Assembly: GCA_029194725.1 (NCBI GenBank) | Contig: JARFXQ010000001.1 | Location: 62,001-126,000 of the forward strand | Reading direction: 5' to 3' | DNA from: Nitrospira sp. | Lineage (GTDB): Bacteria; Nitrospirota; Nitrospiria; Nitrospirales; Nitrospiraceae | DNA length: 64,000 nt | Shown here: positions 36,908 to 46,122 of the stretch, piece by piece | Position numbering within the stretch: the stretch's first letter is position 1 | How the letters are laid out: each line of letters starts with the position of its first letter | Translations under genes and position numbers: made by a program | Notes under the pieces: generated by a model | The model's database searches: none | What the model was told of the DNA's origin: nothing | What the model saw: the letters and a program-made list of their open reading frames with translations, nothing else

Positions 36908-37764
36908 CGAAGCAAGGGTTGGCGATCGCGCTCCTCGCGGTGCTGGTGGCTCTGTTTGTACTTGGGGCTTCGCCTCTCTTCGTCGTGGATGTGATCCAGA
37001 CTGCGATCGTCGTGCAACTCGGGAAGCCCGTTCGAAACATTACTGAGCCAGGGCTGTACGTGAAAATGCCCTTTGTTCAGGAGGTCACGTACTTCGAGAA
37101 ACGACTGTTGGACTACGATTCGAGTGCCCAGGATGTCATTACCGAGGACAAGAAAACGCTGCTCCTGGACAACTTCGCCAAATGGCGAATTACTGATCCC
37201 TTGAAGGTGTATCAGGCCTTCCAAAGCCAGCGTGGTGCTCTCCAGCGGTTGCACGACATCATCTATTCTGAACTCCGCGTGGAGTTAGGTCGGCACGACT
37301 TGATTGAGATCGTCTCAAGCACGAGGGCAGACATCATGAAGGTGGTCACCCAACGAGCGAACGAAAAGGCCTCGGCGTACGGTATTGAGATTCAGGATGT
37401 TCGGATCAAGCGGGCCGACTTGCCCGAGCAGAACGAGAAGGCGGTGTTTGCACGCATGCAAGCTGAACGGGAACGGCAGGCCAAGCAATATCGCGCTGAA
37501 GGAGCGGAGGAGGCGCAAAAAATTAGATCGGAAGCCGAAAAAGACCGTGAAATTATCCTCGCCCAGGCCTATAAGGAATCTGAAGAACTTCGCGGCGGCG
37601 GGGATGCCAAAGCGTTTCGGATCTATGCCGATGCCTACCGGCAGGATCAGAAGTTTTTTGAGTTTACCCGCTCGATGGAAGCCTACAAGAGCGCCTTCAA
37701 GGACGGCTCGACGTTGGTGATGAGCCCGGACTCAGAATTCTTCCGCTACCTCAAGCAACGCTGA
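36904..37764 (+). CDS. hflC: HflC, modulator of FtsH protease
   Basis: 286 residues. An N-terminal signal-anchor (GLAIALLAVLVALFVLGAS) precedes a band 7 domain (IVVQLGKPVRNITEPGLYVK). The coiled-coil (RMQAERERQAKQYRAEGAEE) is the SPFH-typical oligomerisation region. It starts inside the hflK stop (ATGA), so expression is coupled. The stop is 3 bases from the convergent fhs stop. Confidence 0.95.
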   Translation: MTKQGLAIALLAVLVALFVLGASPLFVVDVIQTAIVVQLGKPVRNITEPGLYVKMPFVQEVTYFEKRLLDYDSSAQDVITEDKKTLLLDNFAKWRITDPLKVYQAFQSQRGALQRLHDIIYSELRVELGRHDLIEIVSSTRADIMKVVTQRANEKASAYGIEIQDVRIKRADLPEQNEKAVFARMQAERERQAKQYRAEGAEEAQKIRSEAEKDREIILAQAYKESEELRGGGDAKAFRIYADAYRQDQKFFEFTRSMEAYKSAFKDGSTLVMSPDSEFFRYLKQR

Positions 37765-37767
37765 GCT

Positions 37768-39450
37768 TCAGGAAAGACCTACGATCTTTCCACTTTTTGG
37801 GTCGAGATTGATCCGTTCACCGGCCGGCTTCTTGGGCAATCCTGGCATGAGCTGAATTCCCGAACAGACTGCGGTCACAAACCCTGCTCCGGCTAGAATC
37901 CGCAACTCTCGGATGGGCATCGTAAATCCGGTTGGTCTTCCCTTCAGTCCAGGATCGTGTGACAGCGACAGAGGAGTTTTTGCCATGCAGACGGGCAAGC
38001 CGCCGTACCCCAACGCCTCTGCCGTTTCCATTTGACGTTCGGCCTCCGGGTCGAACGTGACTCCGGCCGCTCCATACATGCGGGTCGCAATGATTTCGAT
38101 CTTTTTTCTGATCGGCCATGACAATTCGTAAAGATGTTTGAAATGAGCCGGCCTTTCCGATGTCTTGACGACGGCGGCTGCCAACTGTTCGGCCCCTTTC
38201 CCACCGTCGGCCCAATGGGTTGAGACTGCCGCATCTGCCGCCCCCATCTTGAGCGACTGTTCCTGAACCCAATCCAATTCATCCTGGGGGTCATCTTTGA
38301 AAGCATTCACGGCGACAACGACCGGTACCCCGTGCGCTAGGACGTTGGCGACATGTTGCTCCAGATTGGCCATTCCTTTCGAGAGGGCTTCCCGATTCGG
38401 ACCCGTTAGACTCGACGGCAAGGCAACGCCTGCCTTGGCAACGCCTCCGCCTCCATGGAGTTTCAGCGCCCGTAATGTAGCCACGACCACTGCTACTGTC
38501 GGAGTCAATCCCGATGCACGACACTTGATATTGAAAAACTTTTCCGCCCCAAGATCACTGCCGAAACCCGCCTCTGTTATGACGAAGTCGGCGCACCTCA
38601 GCGCAATCGCGTCGGAAATGATCGAGCAATTGCCATGCGCGATGTTACCAAAAGGCCCCGTATGGACGAATGCCGGAGTCCCTTCAAGCGTCTGAACCAG
38701 ATTCGGCATTAGGGCGTCCTTTAGGAGAACAGCCATTGATCCCGCGCAACGGAGCTCCTCGGCCGTGACCGGCGTACCGACTCTTGTCAACGCCACAAGA
38801 ATTCGTCCGAGCCGCTCACGGAGATCGCGCTGATCCTTCGCTAGCGCCAGCACCGCCATCACTTCTGAAGCCTCGGTGATGACGAATTGCCCCGAACGTC
38901 TGTCCGGTTCTTCACCCAGCATGACCTTCCGGAGAGCACGATCGCTGATACTCAAAGTCCGAGGCCACCTAATCTGCTGAGAATCGATCGAGAGAGCATT
39001 GCCATGGAACAGATGATTATCGAGGAACGCGGAAAGCAGATTGTGGCTGGCAGCCACCGCATGGGCATCGCCAGTCAGGTGAAGGTTGATATCCTCCATC
39101 GGAGCGACTTGAGCATATCCTCCGCCGGTCCCTCCTCCCTTTGCCCCAAACACAGGACCGAGCGATGGCTGTCTGAGAGTAAGCGCAGCGCGATACCCTA
39201 GCCACGAGAGTCCCATAGCAAGGCCTATCGACGTCGTGGTCTTTCCCTCTCCCAAGGGTGTCGGGTTAATTGCCGTGACGAGAACATACCGCCCCTTCGG
39301 GACAGTCGTCAGGCGATCCAATACTTGTAGTGAGACTTTCGCCTTATCGCGTCCATAGTGGATGAGCTCTTCGGCGCGGATCCCAAGCAGAGAACCGATT
39401 TCGACAATGGGACGTAATACAGCGGATTGGGCGATCTCGATGTCGGTCAA
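37768..39450 (-). CDS. fhs: Formate-tetrahydrofolate ligase
   Basis: 560 residues, the normal length. It makes 10-formyl-THF from formate, THF and ATP, feeding one-carbon metabolism and purine synthesis. Motifs: PTPLGEGKTTTSIGLAMGL (P-loop) at ~65-85, FGAKGGGTGGGYAQVAPMED and EAGFGSDLGAEKFFNIKCR. It is monocistronic and meets hflC tail to tail. Confidence 0.97.
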   Translation of the reverse strand: MTDIEIAQSAVLRPIVEIGSLLGIRAEELIHYGRDKAKVSLQVLDRLTTVPKGRYVLVTAINPTPLGEGKTTTSIGLAMGLSWLGYRAALTLRQPSLGPVFGAKGGGTGGGYAQVAPMEDINLHLTGDAHAVAASHNLLSAFLDNHLFHGNALSIDSQQIRWPRTLSISDRALRKVMLGEEPDRRSGQFVITEASEVMAVLALAKDQRDLRERLGRILVALTRVGTPVTAEELRCAGSMAVLLKDALMPNLVQTLEGTPAFVHTGPFGNIAHGNCSIISDAIALRCADFVITEAGFGSDLGAEKFFNIKCRASGLTPTVAVVVATLRALKLHGGGGVAKAGVALPSSLTGPNREALSKGMANLEQHVANVLAHGVPVVVAVNAFKDDPQDELDWVQEQSLKMGAADAAVSTHWADGGKGAEQLAAAVVKTSERPAHFKHLYELSWPIRKKIEIIATRMYGAAGVTFDPEAERQMETAEALGYGGLPVCMAKTPLSLSHDPGLKGRPTGFTMPIRELRILAGAGFVTAVCSGIQLMPGLPKKPAGERINLDPKSGKIVGLS

Positions 39451-39515
39451 GAGACGCTCATCATGCTTTGTCTAGATGGCAGGCAACAGCACAGCCAGTT
39501 GGACGGCGATTGGGA

Positions 39516-39531
39516 AGCAAGTTAACTTGCT
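39516..39531. promoter_or_regulatory. Perfect 16-bp palindrome upstream of fhs
   Basis: AGCAAGTTAACTTGCT is self-complementary, 66 bases upstream of the fhs start and 75 bases past the stop of the M23 peptidase gene. It could be an operator; there is no T-run to make it a terminator. Confidence 0.4.
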
Positions 39532-39606
39532 CAAACCAATAACAATTGGACTGTCGAGAAGTCAGAAACAGATCCGTGGAACATCAATTAAGATCTGAAC
39601 TGCCCG

Positions 39607-40626
39607 TTACTCTAAAATGTACTTGGTTGGGTCAAGTGTCTGACCGTTCAATTTCACCATGTAGTGTAGGTGTGGACCTGTGGCAAGGCCTGAGCTCCCG
39701 ACAAGCGCAATGACATCGCCACGCTCAACCCTCTGGCCTTCCTTAACCAAGGCCTTCGCAAGATGTCCGTAGAGCGTTTCAACTCCGAATCCATGGTCTA
39801 CGCGGACCATATTCCCAAGCTTAGAATCGTATCCTATGGACGTAATTCTTCCTTGGGCTGGGGCATGGACCGGAGTGTTTGGTGCTGCCCCGATGTCCAA
39901 CCCATCATGCCAGGCAGGCTTCTCGGTGAAAGGTGAAATCCGCGGGCCAAATCCCGACGTTATCCAGCCCTTCACCGGCCAAATTGAGGGTGTCGATGCC
40001 CAGCGAGACGAACGCTGCTCGGCTGCTTGCGACAATTCGTCAAGGATGTGTTCTTGCACCGTTGCTTGCCTTGAAAGCCATTCCAATCCTTCTTTCACTG
40101 ATGCAATGGCCTGGAGGTTATCCCGAGATGACTCCAGACCTACGGCTGAGGAGTGTTCCTGAATACGGTCGGACGCCTGCCTTGAGGGACCTGATGAAGG
40201 CTTTGACTCTCTAGCGGCGGGTATCGTGCCTCTCTCTTCGGGAAGCGGTAACTCTTCACCGCCTCTCCCGTTTGCCATATCACCCGTCTTGGGAACTTCA
40301 ATACCCAACATGACTCGAAGTCGTTGATTGACCTCATTCATCGCACCGAGACGCTTTTTCAAGTCATCAATGGCGGTTGAGAATGCGGCTGTCTGCTCCC
40401 GTGCACTCATGGCTTCAGTACGGAAAGCCGTCAGCTCCCATACCTCTCCCGTTCTGATGACATAGTGTGAAACCACGAGAAGATCCGCAAGGATGACGAC
40501 ACCCAGACAGACCAGCAATCGGCGAAGGAGTTTCCTCGAAAAGCTGAAGCGGATAGGCTTAGCAGTGGATCCTCTGAACACTACAACGGTAAAGGCATCG
40601 TTGTCTTGAACATTCGTTTGACCCAT
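39607..40626 (-). CDS. M23 family (LytM) metallopeptidase
   Basis: 339 residues from the ATG at 40626; an ATG three codons further upstream is an alternative. A cytoplasmic N-terminus is followed by one TM helix (LVCLGVVILADLLVV), a coiled-coil (~75-110), a variable linker and a C-terminal LytM domain with HDGLDIGA (HxxxD) and GPHLHYMVKL (HxH). Zinc ligands are present, so it is probably an active peptidoglycan endopeptidase at the inner membrane. Confidence 0.9.
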   Translation of the reverse strand: MGQTNVQDNDAFTVVVFRGSTAKPIRFSFSRKLLRRLLVCLGVVILADLLVVSHYVIRTGEVWELTAFRTEAMSAREQTAAFSTAIDDLKKRLGAMNEVNQRLRVMLGIEVPKTGDMANGRGGEELPLPEERGTIPAARESKPSSGPSRQASDRIQEHSSAVGLESSRDNLQAIASVKEGLEWLSRQATVQEHILDELSQAAEQRSSRWASTPSIWPVKGWITSGFGPRISPFTEKPAWHDGLDIGAAPNTPVHAPAQGRITSIGYDSKLGNMVRVDHGFGVETLYGHLAKALVKEGQRVERGDVIALVGSSGLATGPHLHYMVKLNGQTLDPTKYILE

Positions 40627-40751
40627 AACCTTCATCCCCCGTGACAATGGTGTCCGATTAGGTACCTCTGAACAGCTTCGCAAACTACCGATCGACTCCT
40701 CTTGGTCGCCCCAAGAATAATGCTTTCACGAGGCAGTTTCAACCACATCAT

Positions 40752-41081
40752 TTAGGATGTCTCTCGATGAACCCACTCAAGATACGGTGGAGACCCACTA
40801 CTCACCGGGACTGCTATTATTTCCGGGACCTTATACGAATGAATCTTCCGTATTGTTTCTTCGAGGGCATTGAATTTATCAGAAGTTGTTTTGATCAGCA
40901 GCAATGACTCCTGTTCACTCATTATCTGCCCTTCCCACCAGTAAGTTGAACGCACGCCGGGAATCGTCGAAACGCAAGCAGCGAGGCGAGACCGTATCAC
41001 TTGCTCGGCAATCTTACCAGCTTCATCTTGGCTTCCTGCCGTGACCATAACAACCACTACATGAATAGGTTCAGCCACCAT
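40752..41081 (-). CDS. cutA: CutA divalent-cation tolerance protein
   Basis: 109 residues, the usual CutA length. VVVVMVTAGSQDEAGKIAEQ, SRLAACVSTIPGVRSTYWWEG and SYKVPEIIAVPV are typical of the trimeric ferredoxin-like fold. Linked to copper tolerance in E. coli; its true role is unclear. Confidence 0.92.
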   Translation of the reverse strand: MVAEPIHVVVVMVTAGSQDEAGKIAEQVIRSRLAACVSTIPGVRSTYWWEGQIMSEQESLLLIKTTSDKFNALEETIRKIHSYKVPEIIAVPVSSGSPPYLEWVHRETS

Positions 41082-41381
41082 AGCTCGACCAGAATACCTA
41101 AGCCTCTCTCCACAAGCAACCTGATCATTCCAACCGAGCGACTGAATCCCAACCGCCTGGGTTGATTCCGAGCAACATCCATGCCTTGCTCATTGAGACT
41201 CCTGAATAACATTATGCTTATTTACAATGACTTACGAATTCAACTCAGGCTTAGGATGTGGGTCTGGGACAAGCAACTGTATGGTAAACGTGGCGGTCAC
41301 ACAAGTTTTTGGACAGGGTGTTCAAAATTGACCATTTCCAGTCATTGCACGGCCACCCACGAGGTGATCAAAGACCAACTC
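41082..41381. other. Intergenic region, no recognised gene
   Basis: 300 bases between the M20 peptidase stop and cutA, both on the minus strand. It should include the cutA promoter; nothing specific recognised. Confidence 0.35.
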
Positions 41382-42749
41382 TTATATCTTCCCCATTTTT
41401 GCTATCTCCAAGAAGTAATGAGCGAATGTCTTCATTCCTCCCGAAGCCTGGCCCCAGTCGTAATATTCGTTGGGAGCGTGATATCCATGCTCAGGCAGAC
41501 TCAAACCTATGAAAAGGATCGGCACCTTCCAGGCTTTCTGCATGGCGACCACTGCACCGATTGATCCTCCTTCTCGCACAAAGGTGGGATCCTTACCAAA
41601 CCCAGCCTTTACCGCGCGTTTCACACAATCTACGTAAGATCCGTCAAAGTTGCCCTTGAAGGGATGGAGCAAGCCCTCTCGCTCAACCTTCACGCTTGGA
41701 TTGACCTTGGCAACATGCGTCTTGAACAGGGCAAACACTCTTTCGGGTACTTGGTTGGGAACCAGGCGCATGCTGACCTTGAGCTCCGCATGACCTGGCA
41801 CAATCGTCTTAACACCCTGTCCATGATATCCTCCGCTGAGTCCATGGATTTCGAAGGTGGGAGATGCCCAGATCCGTCTCATGATCTCCGCAGGATCCTG
41901 CGTACGAAGCGACCGAAACCCATAGGCTTCCTTGAAACGTTCTACTTCGAAGCCCGACTTGAGAAAATTCTTGATCTCACTCTTCGTGGGCCCAACCACA
42001 TTGTCATAGAAACCCGGTATCTTTACCCTGCCGGTCTTGGCATCAACACAGGTGTTCGCCACCTCGATCAATTCAGCCAATGGATTACGAGCTGCTCCTC
42101 CTGTCACACCTGAATGTGCATCTTTGGCTCCGGTACGCAGGATCAGACGTGCACCGACCAGGCCGCGCAATCCGTATGGCACAGCAGGCCGCCCCTTGGT
42201 AATCCAGATCGTATCTGAAACAACCGCGGAATCCGGTCGCGGAATGGCACTGGATTGCCTAAGCCCGGCGGTGAAGTGTGGGCTCCCAATCTCTTCTTCC
42301 AGTTCCCATAAGAATCGGATGTTGATCGGCCAACCTTGCTCGATAGCATATCGAGCGCCGAACATCGCCGTGAGAGCCGGTCCTTTGTCATCGGTCGCTC
42401 CTCGCCCCCGGTAAATGCCGTTTTCATTCTTAAAGGCAAACGGTGCCTGCCTCCATTCCGGCTCCTGCGCCGGCTGCACGTCCAGATGATTGTAGATCGT
42501 GACGGTCGGACAGGTAGGTCCTATCGTCCACCCGCCGGAGATGATGGGGTACCCACCGGTCTCTACCACTTGAACCTCGGCATTCATTCCGGTCAAGCAC
42601 TGCCTCGCAAGGTCAGCCATGCGTCGCATATCACTCAAACGGGATGAATCCATACTGATTGACGGCACCTCTACCATCTGTCCCAACAGATCCTCAAACC
42701 TTGGGCGTGACTCCTTTACAAAGCTCCTCAGCCCCCACTCATTCACCAT
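41382..42749 (-). CDS. M20 family metallopeptidase (dipeptidase-like)
   Basis: 455 residues. Dizinc aminoacyl peptidase fold: TIYNHLDVQPA (His ligand and catalytic Asp), RGRGATDDKGPALTAM, FLWELEEEIGSPHF (general-base Glu) and a C-terminal LSLPEHGYHAPNEYYD. A lid/dimerisation domain lies between. This is the M20 dipeptidase/CNDP-like group. It has no signal peptide, so it is likely cytoplasmic. Start has GGAGG nearby. The substrate is not known. Confidence 0.9.
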   Translation of the reverse strand: MVNEWGLRSFVKESRPRFEDLLGQMVEVPSISMDSSRLSDMRRMADLARQCLTGMNAEVQVVETGGYPIISGGWTIGPTCPTVTIYNHLDVQPAQEPEWRQAPFAFKNENGIYRGRGATDDKGPALTAMFGARYAIEQGWPINIRFLWELEEEIGSPHFTAGLRQSSAIPRPDSAVVSDTIWITKGRPAVPYGLRGLVGARLILRTGAKDAHSGVTGGAARNPLAELIEVANTCVDAKTGRVKIPGFYDNVVGPTKSEIKNFLKSGFEVERFKEAYGFRSLRTQDPAEIMRRIWASPTFEIHGLSGGYHGQGVKTIVPGHAELKVSMRLVPNQVPERVFALFKTHVAKVNPSVKVEREGLLHPFKGNFDGSYVDCVKRAVKAGFGKDPTFVREGGSIGAVVAMQKAWKVPILFIGLSLPEHGYHAPNEYYDWGQASGGMKTFAHYFLEIAKMGKI

Positions 42750-42861
42750 ACGAGTGATCCTCCCTGACTCAAAGACGGGGGATTATAGCGATCGTGGCGC
42801 GCAAGAGGAAGCAGATCCGAGTTAGATAGTAAGAATAATGATAAGATAGCTTTCATCCACC

Positions 42862-43329
42862 ATGACCATTTCGGCACGAATCGTCATCCCTCTCGTTGTC
42901 GTGCTGCTCACACTTCTAGGAGCTACCACACAGACGCCGGTGTACGCAGAGGACGCGACCAGCATTCAACAGATACTCGAAGAACCGCAGATCTATCATC
43001 TCCGGCGTGCGACATTGCGAGGCATTGTACGAGATGTGCAGCCGCTCGCTCCCTACACAGTTCCAAATGGTGACAACTGTTATGGCGCCTACTTGTTCCG
43101 CCTTGAGGACGATGAGGCCACCATCCCAGTCGCAGTGTTGGGCATCTGCGGTAGACCAATTGTCCGCGACCCGGAAGTCGAGGATGGAGATCGAGTCGAA
43201 GTGAGTGCCACCATTCAGGCACCAAGTCACGGAGGATACTATCTCAGTTTCAGCGGATTGAAAGTGATGGCCGAGCAGGAAGGAGTCGTGCAGGCAGTGG
43301 CGGATCGCATCCTTCCGATCGTGGAGTAG
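42862..43329 (+). CDS. Exported protein, possible OB-fold
   Basis: 155 residues with an N-terminal signal peptide (VIPLVVVLLTLLGATTQTPVYA, cut after ~30). The mature part (HLRRATLRGIVRDVQPLAPY, then GDRVEVSATIQAP) is beta-rich and resembles OB-fold nucleic-acid or ligand-binding proteins. No named family recognised. Periplasmic or secreted. Confidence 0.65.
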   Translation: MTISARIVIPLVVVLLTLLGATTQTPVYAEDATSIQQILEEPQIYHLRRATLRGIVRDVQPLAPYTVPNGDNCYGAYLFRLEDDEATIPVAVLGICGRPIVRDPEVEDGDRVEVSATIQAPSHGGYYLSFSGLKVMAEQEGVVQAVADRILPIVE

Positions 43330-43453
43330 GTCCTTCCCCAATACACATATAGGAATACTATGGAGTTGCTGTGTAATCAGATCCTGCCGCAGGAATCTTG
43401 TCGAACTCTTCGTCATCGGGTTCAGAGATCGAAGCGGAGTCTGATGGCCTGAG

Positions 43454-44212
43454 ATGATTCAGCCAATGAGCATGGAGATTAGAAGGCGAGGCATCACGGC
43501 GCTACTCGCGCTGATTTTGGCAATATCGACCGGCTGTGGAAGCAGCCAAGGATTTGATCGAGCAGCAATCAGCGAAGCTCTTGGCGTAGATTCCACCGCC
43601 GACCAAGATCGCCAATCCACCGTAGGCTCGGTGTCCAACTTGATTCCACCCTTTCGCCTTGGTGTCTTTTTCGTGGATCACAATTTTCCGAATCGACAGT
43701 CCGTGAGGAAAGTGGACTGGCTCGGTACGGATCGAGCCCAACTTCTGCGTGAACTTGCACCATTGCAGAATGAGCAAATACTCACGGATACGTTCGTGCT
43801 GATGGATGCCACTCTGCAAGGAGGGGACAATCGCGGAATCCGCCAGGCTGGTGCTCGACATGGAGCCGACATCGTCTTGGTCGTAGAGGGTGCAGCCACC
43901 ATCGATCGGTACAACAATCGCTCTGCATGGTGGTATTCGACCTTGATCGGTGCCTATCTGGCGCATGGTACCGAAAGCGACGCTCTTGTTATGGTCACCG
44001 GCACGTTGTGGGCCGTCCAATCCGAAGGGCACGCTCCCATCCAGACAGTTGAAGGAATGTCGAAGATGGTTGGGTCGGCTGTTTTGGTTGAGGACAGCAC
44101 AGCCCTGCAAAAGGCGAAGGAACAGGCAATCCAGGCATTGGGTAAGCGCATCATCGATCAGCTGCGCCCCCTGAAGGAAGAGCTTCCGCGCGAGAATCGT
44201 CCCTCACGGTGA
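43454..44212 (+). CDS. Lipoprotein of unknown function
   Basis: 252 residues. The N-terminus has basic residues, a hydrophobic stretch and the lipobox ISTGCGSS, so it is likely acylated and anchored to a membrane. The middle (FRLGVFFVDHNFPN, ADIVLVVEGAATID) is mixed alpha/beta. The start is not fixed by a ribosome-binding site; later in-frame ATGs at 43469 and 43475 are possible. Confidence 0.65.
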   Translation: MIQPMSMEIRRRGITALLALILAISTGCGSSQGFDRAAISEALGVDSTADQDRQSTVGSVSNLIPPFRLGVFFVDHNFPNRQSVRKVDWLGTDRAQLLRELAPLQNEQILTDTFVLMDATLQGGDNRGIRQAGARHGADIVLVVEGAATIDRYNNRSAWWYSTLIGAYLAHGTESDALVMVTGTLWAVQSEGHAPIQTVEGMSKMVGSAVLVEDSTALQKAKEQAIQALGKRIIDQLRPLKEELPRENRPSR

Positions 44213-44263
44213 ATCGAATTGCGGGGAGGAAGTTGTTTGTCCTCTTTTCGAGAGATCGCATAA

Positions 44264-45103
44264 TTATCGGAAGACGTCGAATAACATACGGAGTCCCACC
44301 TGAATCGTAAAGTTCCAGCCGGGAGCAAACTCTTCTCCCGTCAGGGCTTCTGTTTCCCGTGAGCCGTTCCGCAGGCCTCGAAAGACCAGATCTATCTGGG
44401 TCATGGGATTTTTGTACCAGCGGAAGCCGGTTTGAAACGCGGGAAACTTTTCTTCGTAAGAAAAGGGATCACCGTTGAAAATTTCTCCCAAAAGCCGTAA
44501 CTCGCGTGTCAGCGGTGTGATCACCTCAAAACCAGCGGCCCAATACAGTTTACTCTGGAAAGTCGTGGGACCTGCATCATAGCGGTATTTCATACCAAGG
44601 TTGAAATGAAGGGCCAGGTTATTGTCATAGGGGTCGGTCTCGGGATCCGGGGTAAACAAAAACCAGCTGAGGTGCGCCATGGCGTAACCATCCCAAAGCT
44701 GACGATTGCCACTGAGGGGAAACAACGTGGCGACGGCAACGGAGAGCGAGGGAACTGCGCCGAGAGAACTATGCAGGACATACTTCGGTTGAATGAGCAT
44801 ATCGAGTGGACGGGCTTGATGGTCCTGATAGGTGAAACCGAATCCACCGGCAGTCAGTTCGAATCGGTCCGTGAGGGACATGCCTTGCAGTGAACGCGCC
44901 TCGAAGGCCGGTTTATCTCCATTCACCACTGTCACACCGCCGTACGATTCAGTCACAAGCTGTCCCTTGTAGGCGATCCGGGCATCGTCCGTGACGAAGG
45001 GGCGAACAGCGAGCGCCTCATCCGAACAGAATGAACCAACGATGGGCCAGAGAAAGGGGAGCGCGTAACGCATGAAACGAATTTTGGATGGAATTGTCTG
45101 CAT
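44264..45103 (-). CDS. Probable outer-membrane beta-barrel protein
   Basis: 279 residues from the ATG at 45103, which has GGGAG upstream. A signal peptide is followed by a mature protein of alternating beta strands ending in aromatic Phe/Arg (LRMLFDVFR), typical of an outer-membrane barrel. Repeats of Tyr/Trp/Phe-rich strands (LALHFNLGMKYRYDAG, FQTGFRWYKNP) support it. Substrate unknown. Confidence 0.7.
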   Translation of the reverse strand: MQTIPSKIRFMRYALPFLWPIVGSFCSDEALAVRPFVTDDARIAYKGQLVTESYGGVTVVNGDKPAFEARSLQGMSLTDRFELTAGGFGFTYQDHQARPLDMLIQPKYVLHSSLGAVPSLSVAVATLFPLSGNRQLWDGYAMAHLSWFLFTPDPETDPYDNNLALHFNLGMKYRYDAGPTTFQSKLYWAAGFEVITPLTRELRLLGEIFNGDPFSYEEKFPAFQTGFRWYKNPMTQIDLVFRGLRNGSRETEALTGEEFAPGWNFTIQVGLRMLFDVFR

Positions 45104-45402
45104 CACGACTCTCCCAAGCCCCTCACTCTGTGGGAGGCCTATGACGCACCGGCGTGCTGCTCAGATCAATACCTTACTGTGTACGCGACAGAACAAAAAC
45201 GAGTTTGTAAATTTCTCGTAAGACTCCTTCCTTGCCTGCGCCAAAGCTAGACGAGACATGGAGCAGCGAGCACGCTTGAATCGATGCGACGCTGCCACGA
45301 GGCGAGGCAGTGACGGTTTGGGCATCAAACAAGGTCGGTCATGCGGACGTTCTCGCACCTTGCTGGAGATCGCTGCCAGTACTTAGCGGAGGCCGGGGTG
45401 GG

Positions 45403-46095
45403 TCATTCCGTCCGAAGCCGATATCCGACTCCCAGCTCTGTCACCAGATAACGAGGGTGGGCCGGATTTCTTTCGAGTTTGTTTCTCAGCTGGCGCATGT
45501 AGACACGCAGGTAGTGTCCTTCGTCCACATGAAGCGGCCCCCAGACTTCTTTCAACAGCTGGCGATGGGTCAACACTTTGCCGGCGTACCGGATCAACGT
45601 AATGAGCAGCTTGTATTCAATCGGCGTGAGATGAACCTCCTTCCCAGAGACAAACACCTGTCGCCGCCCAAGATCAACGTTCAGATCGCCGAGCACGAAC
45701 ACCGGTTCGCCGCTCTCGTTTGCGCGGGATGCATGACGAAGCGCCGTGCGCATTCGAGCTAGGAGTTCGTTCACTCCGAACGGCTTCGTCACATAATCGT
45801 CGGCGCCGAGGTCGAGCGCCTCCACTTTGACCTGTTCCTGATCACGAGCCGACAGCACGATAATGGGAATGTGCGCCCACTCCCGTACCTGACGAATCAC
45901 CTCGCTTCCATCGAGATCAGGAAGACCGAGGTCCAGCAGAATGAGATCGGGATTCCTTGCCTTGGCTTCCGTGATCCCATCTTGTCCCGTCGTGGCTTCG
46001 TGGAGGCGAAAGCCATGCGAAGGGAGTGTGGTCCGCAGGAACCGACGGATCTCCGGCTCATCTTCGATGAGGAGTATCGTGGCTTCCTGTGACAT
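45403..46095 (-). CDS. kdpE: KDP operon response regulator KdpE
   Basis: 230 residues. An OmpR-type receiver (LLIEDEPEIRRFL, LILLDLGLPDLDG with the phospho-Asp, DYVTKPF) and winged helix (LTPIEYKLLITLIRYAGKV, LRVYMRQLRNKLE). It activates the kdp genes when potassium is low or osmotic stress occurs. It is the last gene of the locus, 27 bases after kdpD. Confidence 0.95.
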   Translation of the reverse strand: MSQEATILLIEDEPEIRRFLRTTLPSHGFRLHEATTGQDGITEAKARNPDLILLDLGLPDLDGSEVIRQVREWAHIPIIVLSARDQEQVKVEALDLGADDYVTKPFGVNELLARMRTALRHASRANESGEPVFVLGDLNVDLGRRQVFVSGKEVHLTPIEYKLLITLIRYAGKVLTHRQLLKEVWGPLHVDEGHYLRVYMRQLRNKLERNPAHPRYLVTELGVGYRLRTE

Positions 46096-46122
46096 AGGGT
46101 CTACTGTCTCACCTGACCAGAA

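Noticed and set aside
41282..41564. Frame upstream of cutA and across the M20 gene end
   Set aside because: Mostly antisense to the M20 peptidase gene and without recognisable features.
43454..44212. Rhombotarget-type lipoprotein
   Set aside because: The lipobox and size are compatible, but no GlyGly-CTERM tail or rhombosortase is visible.
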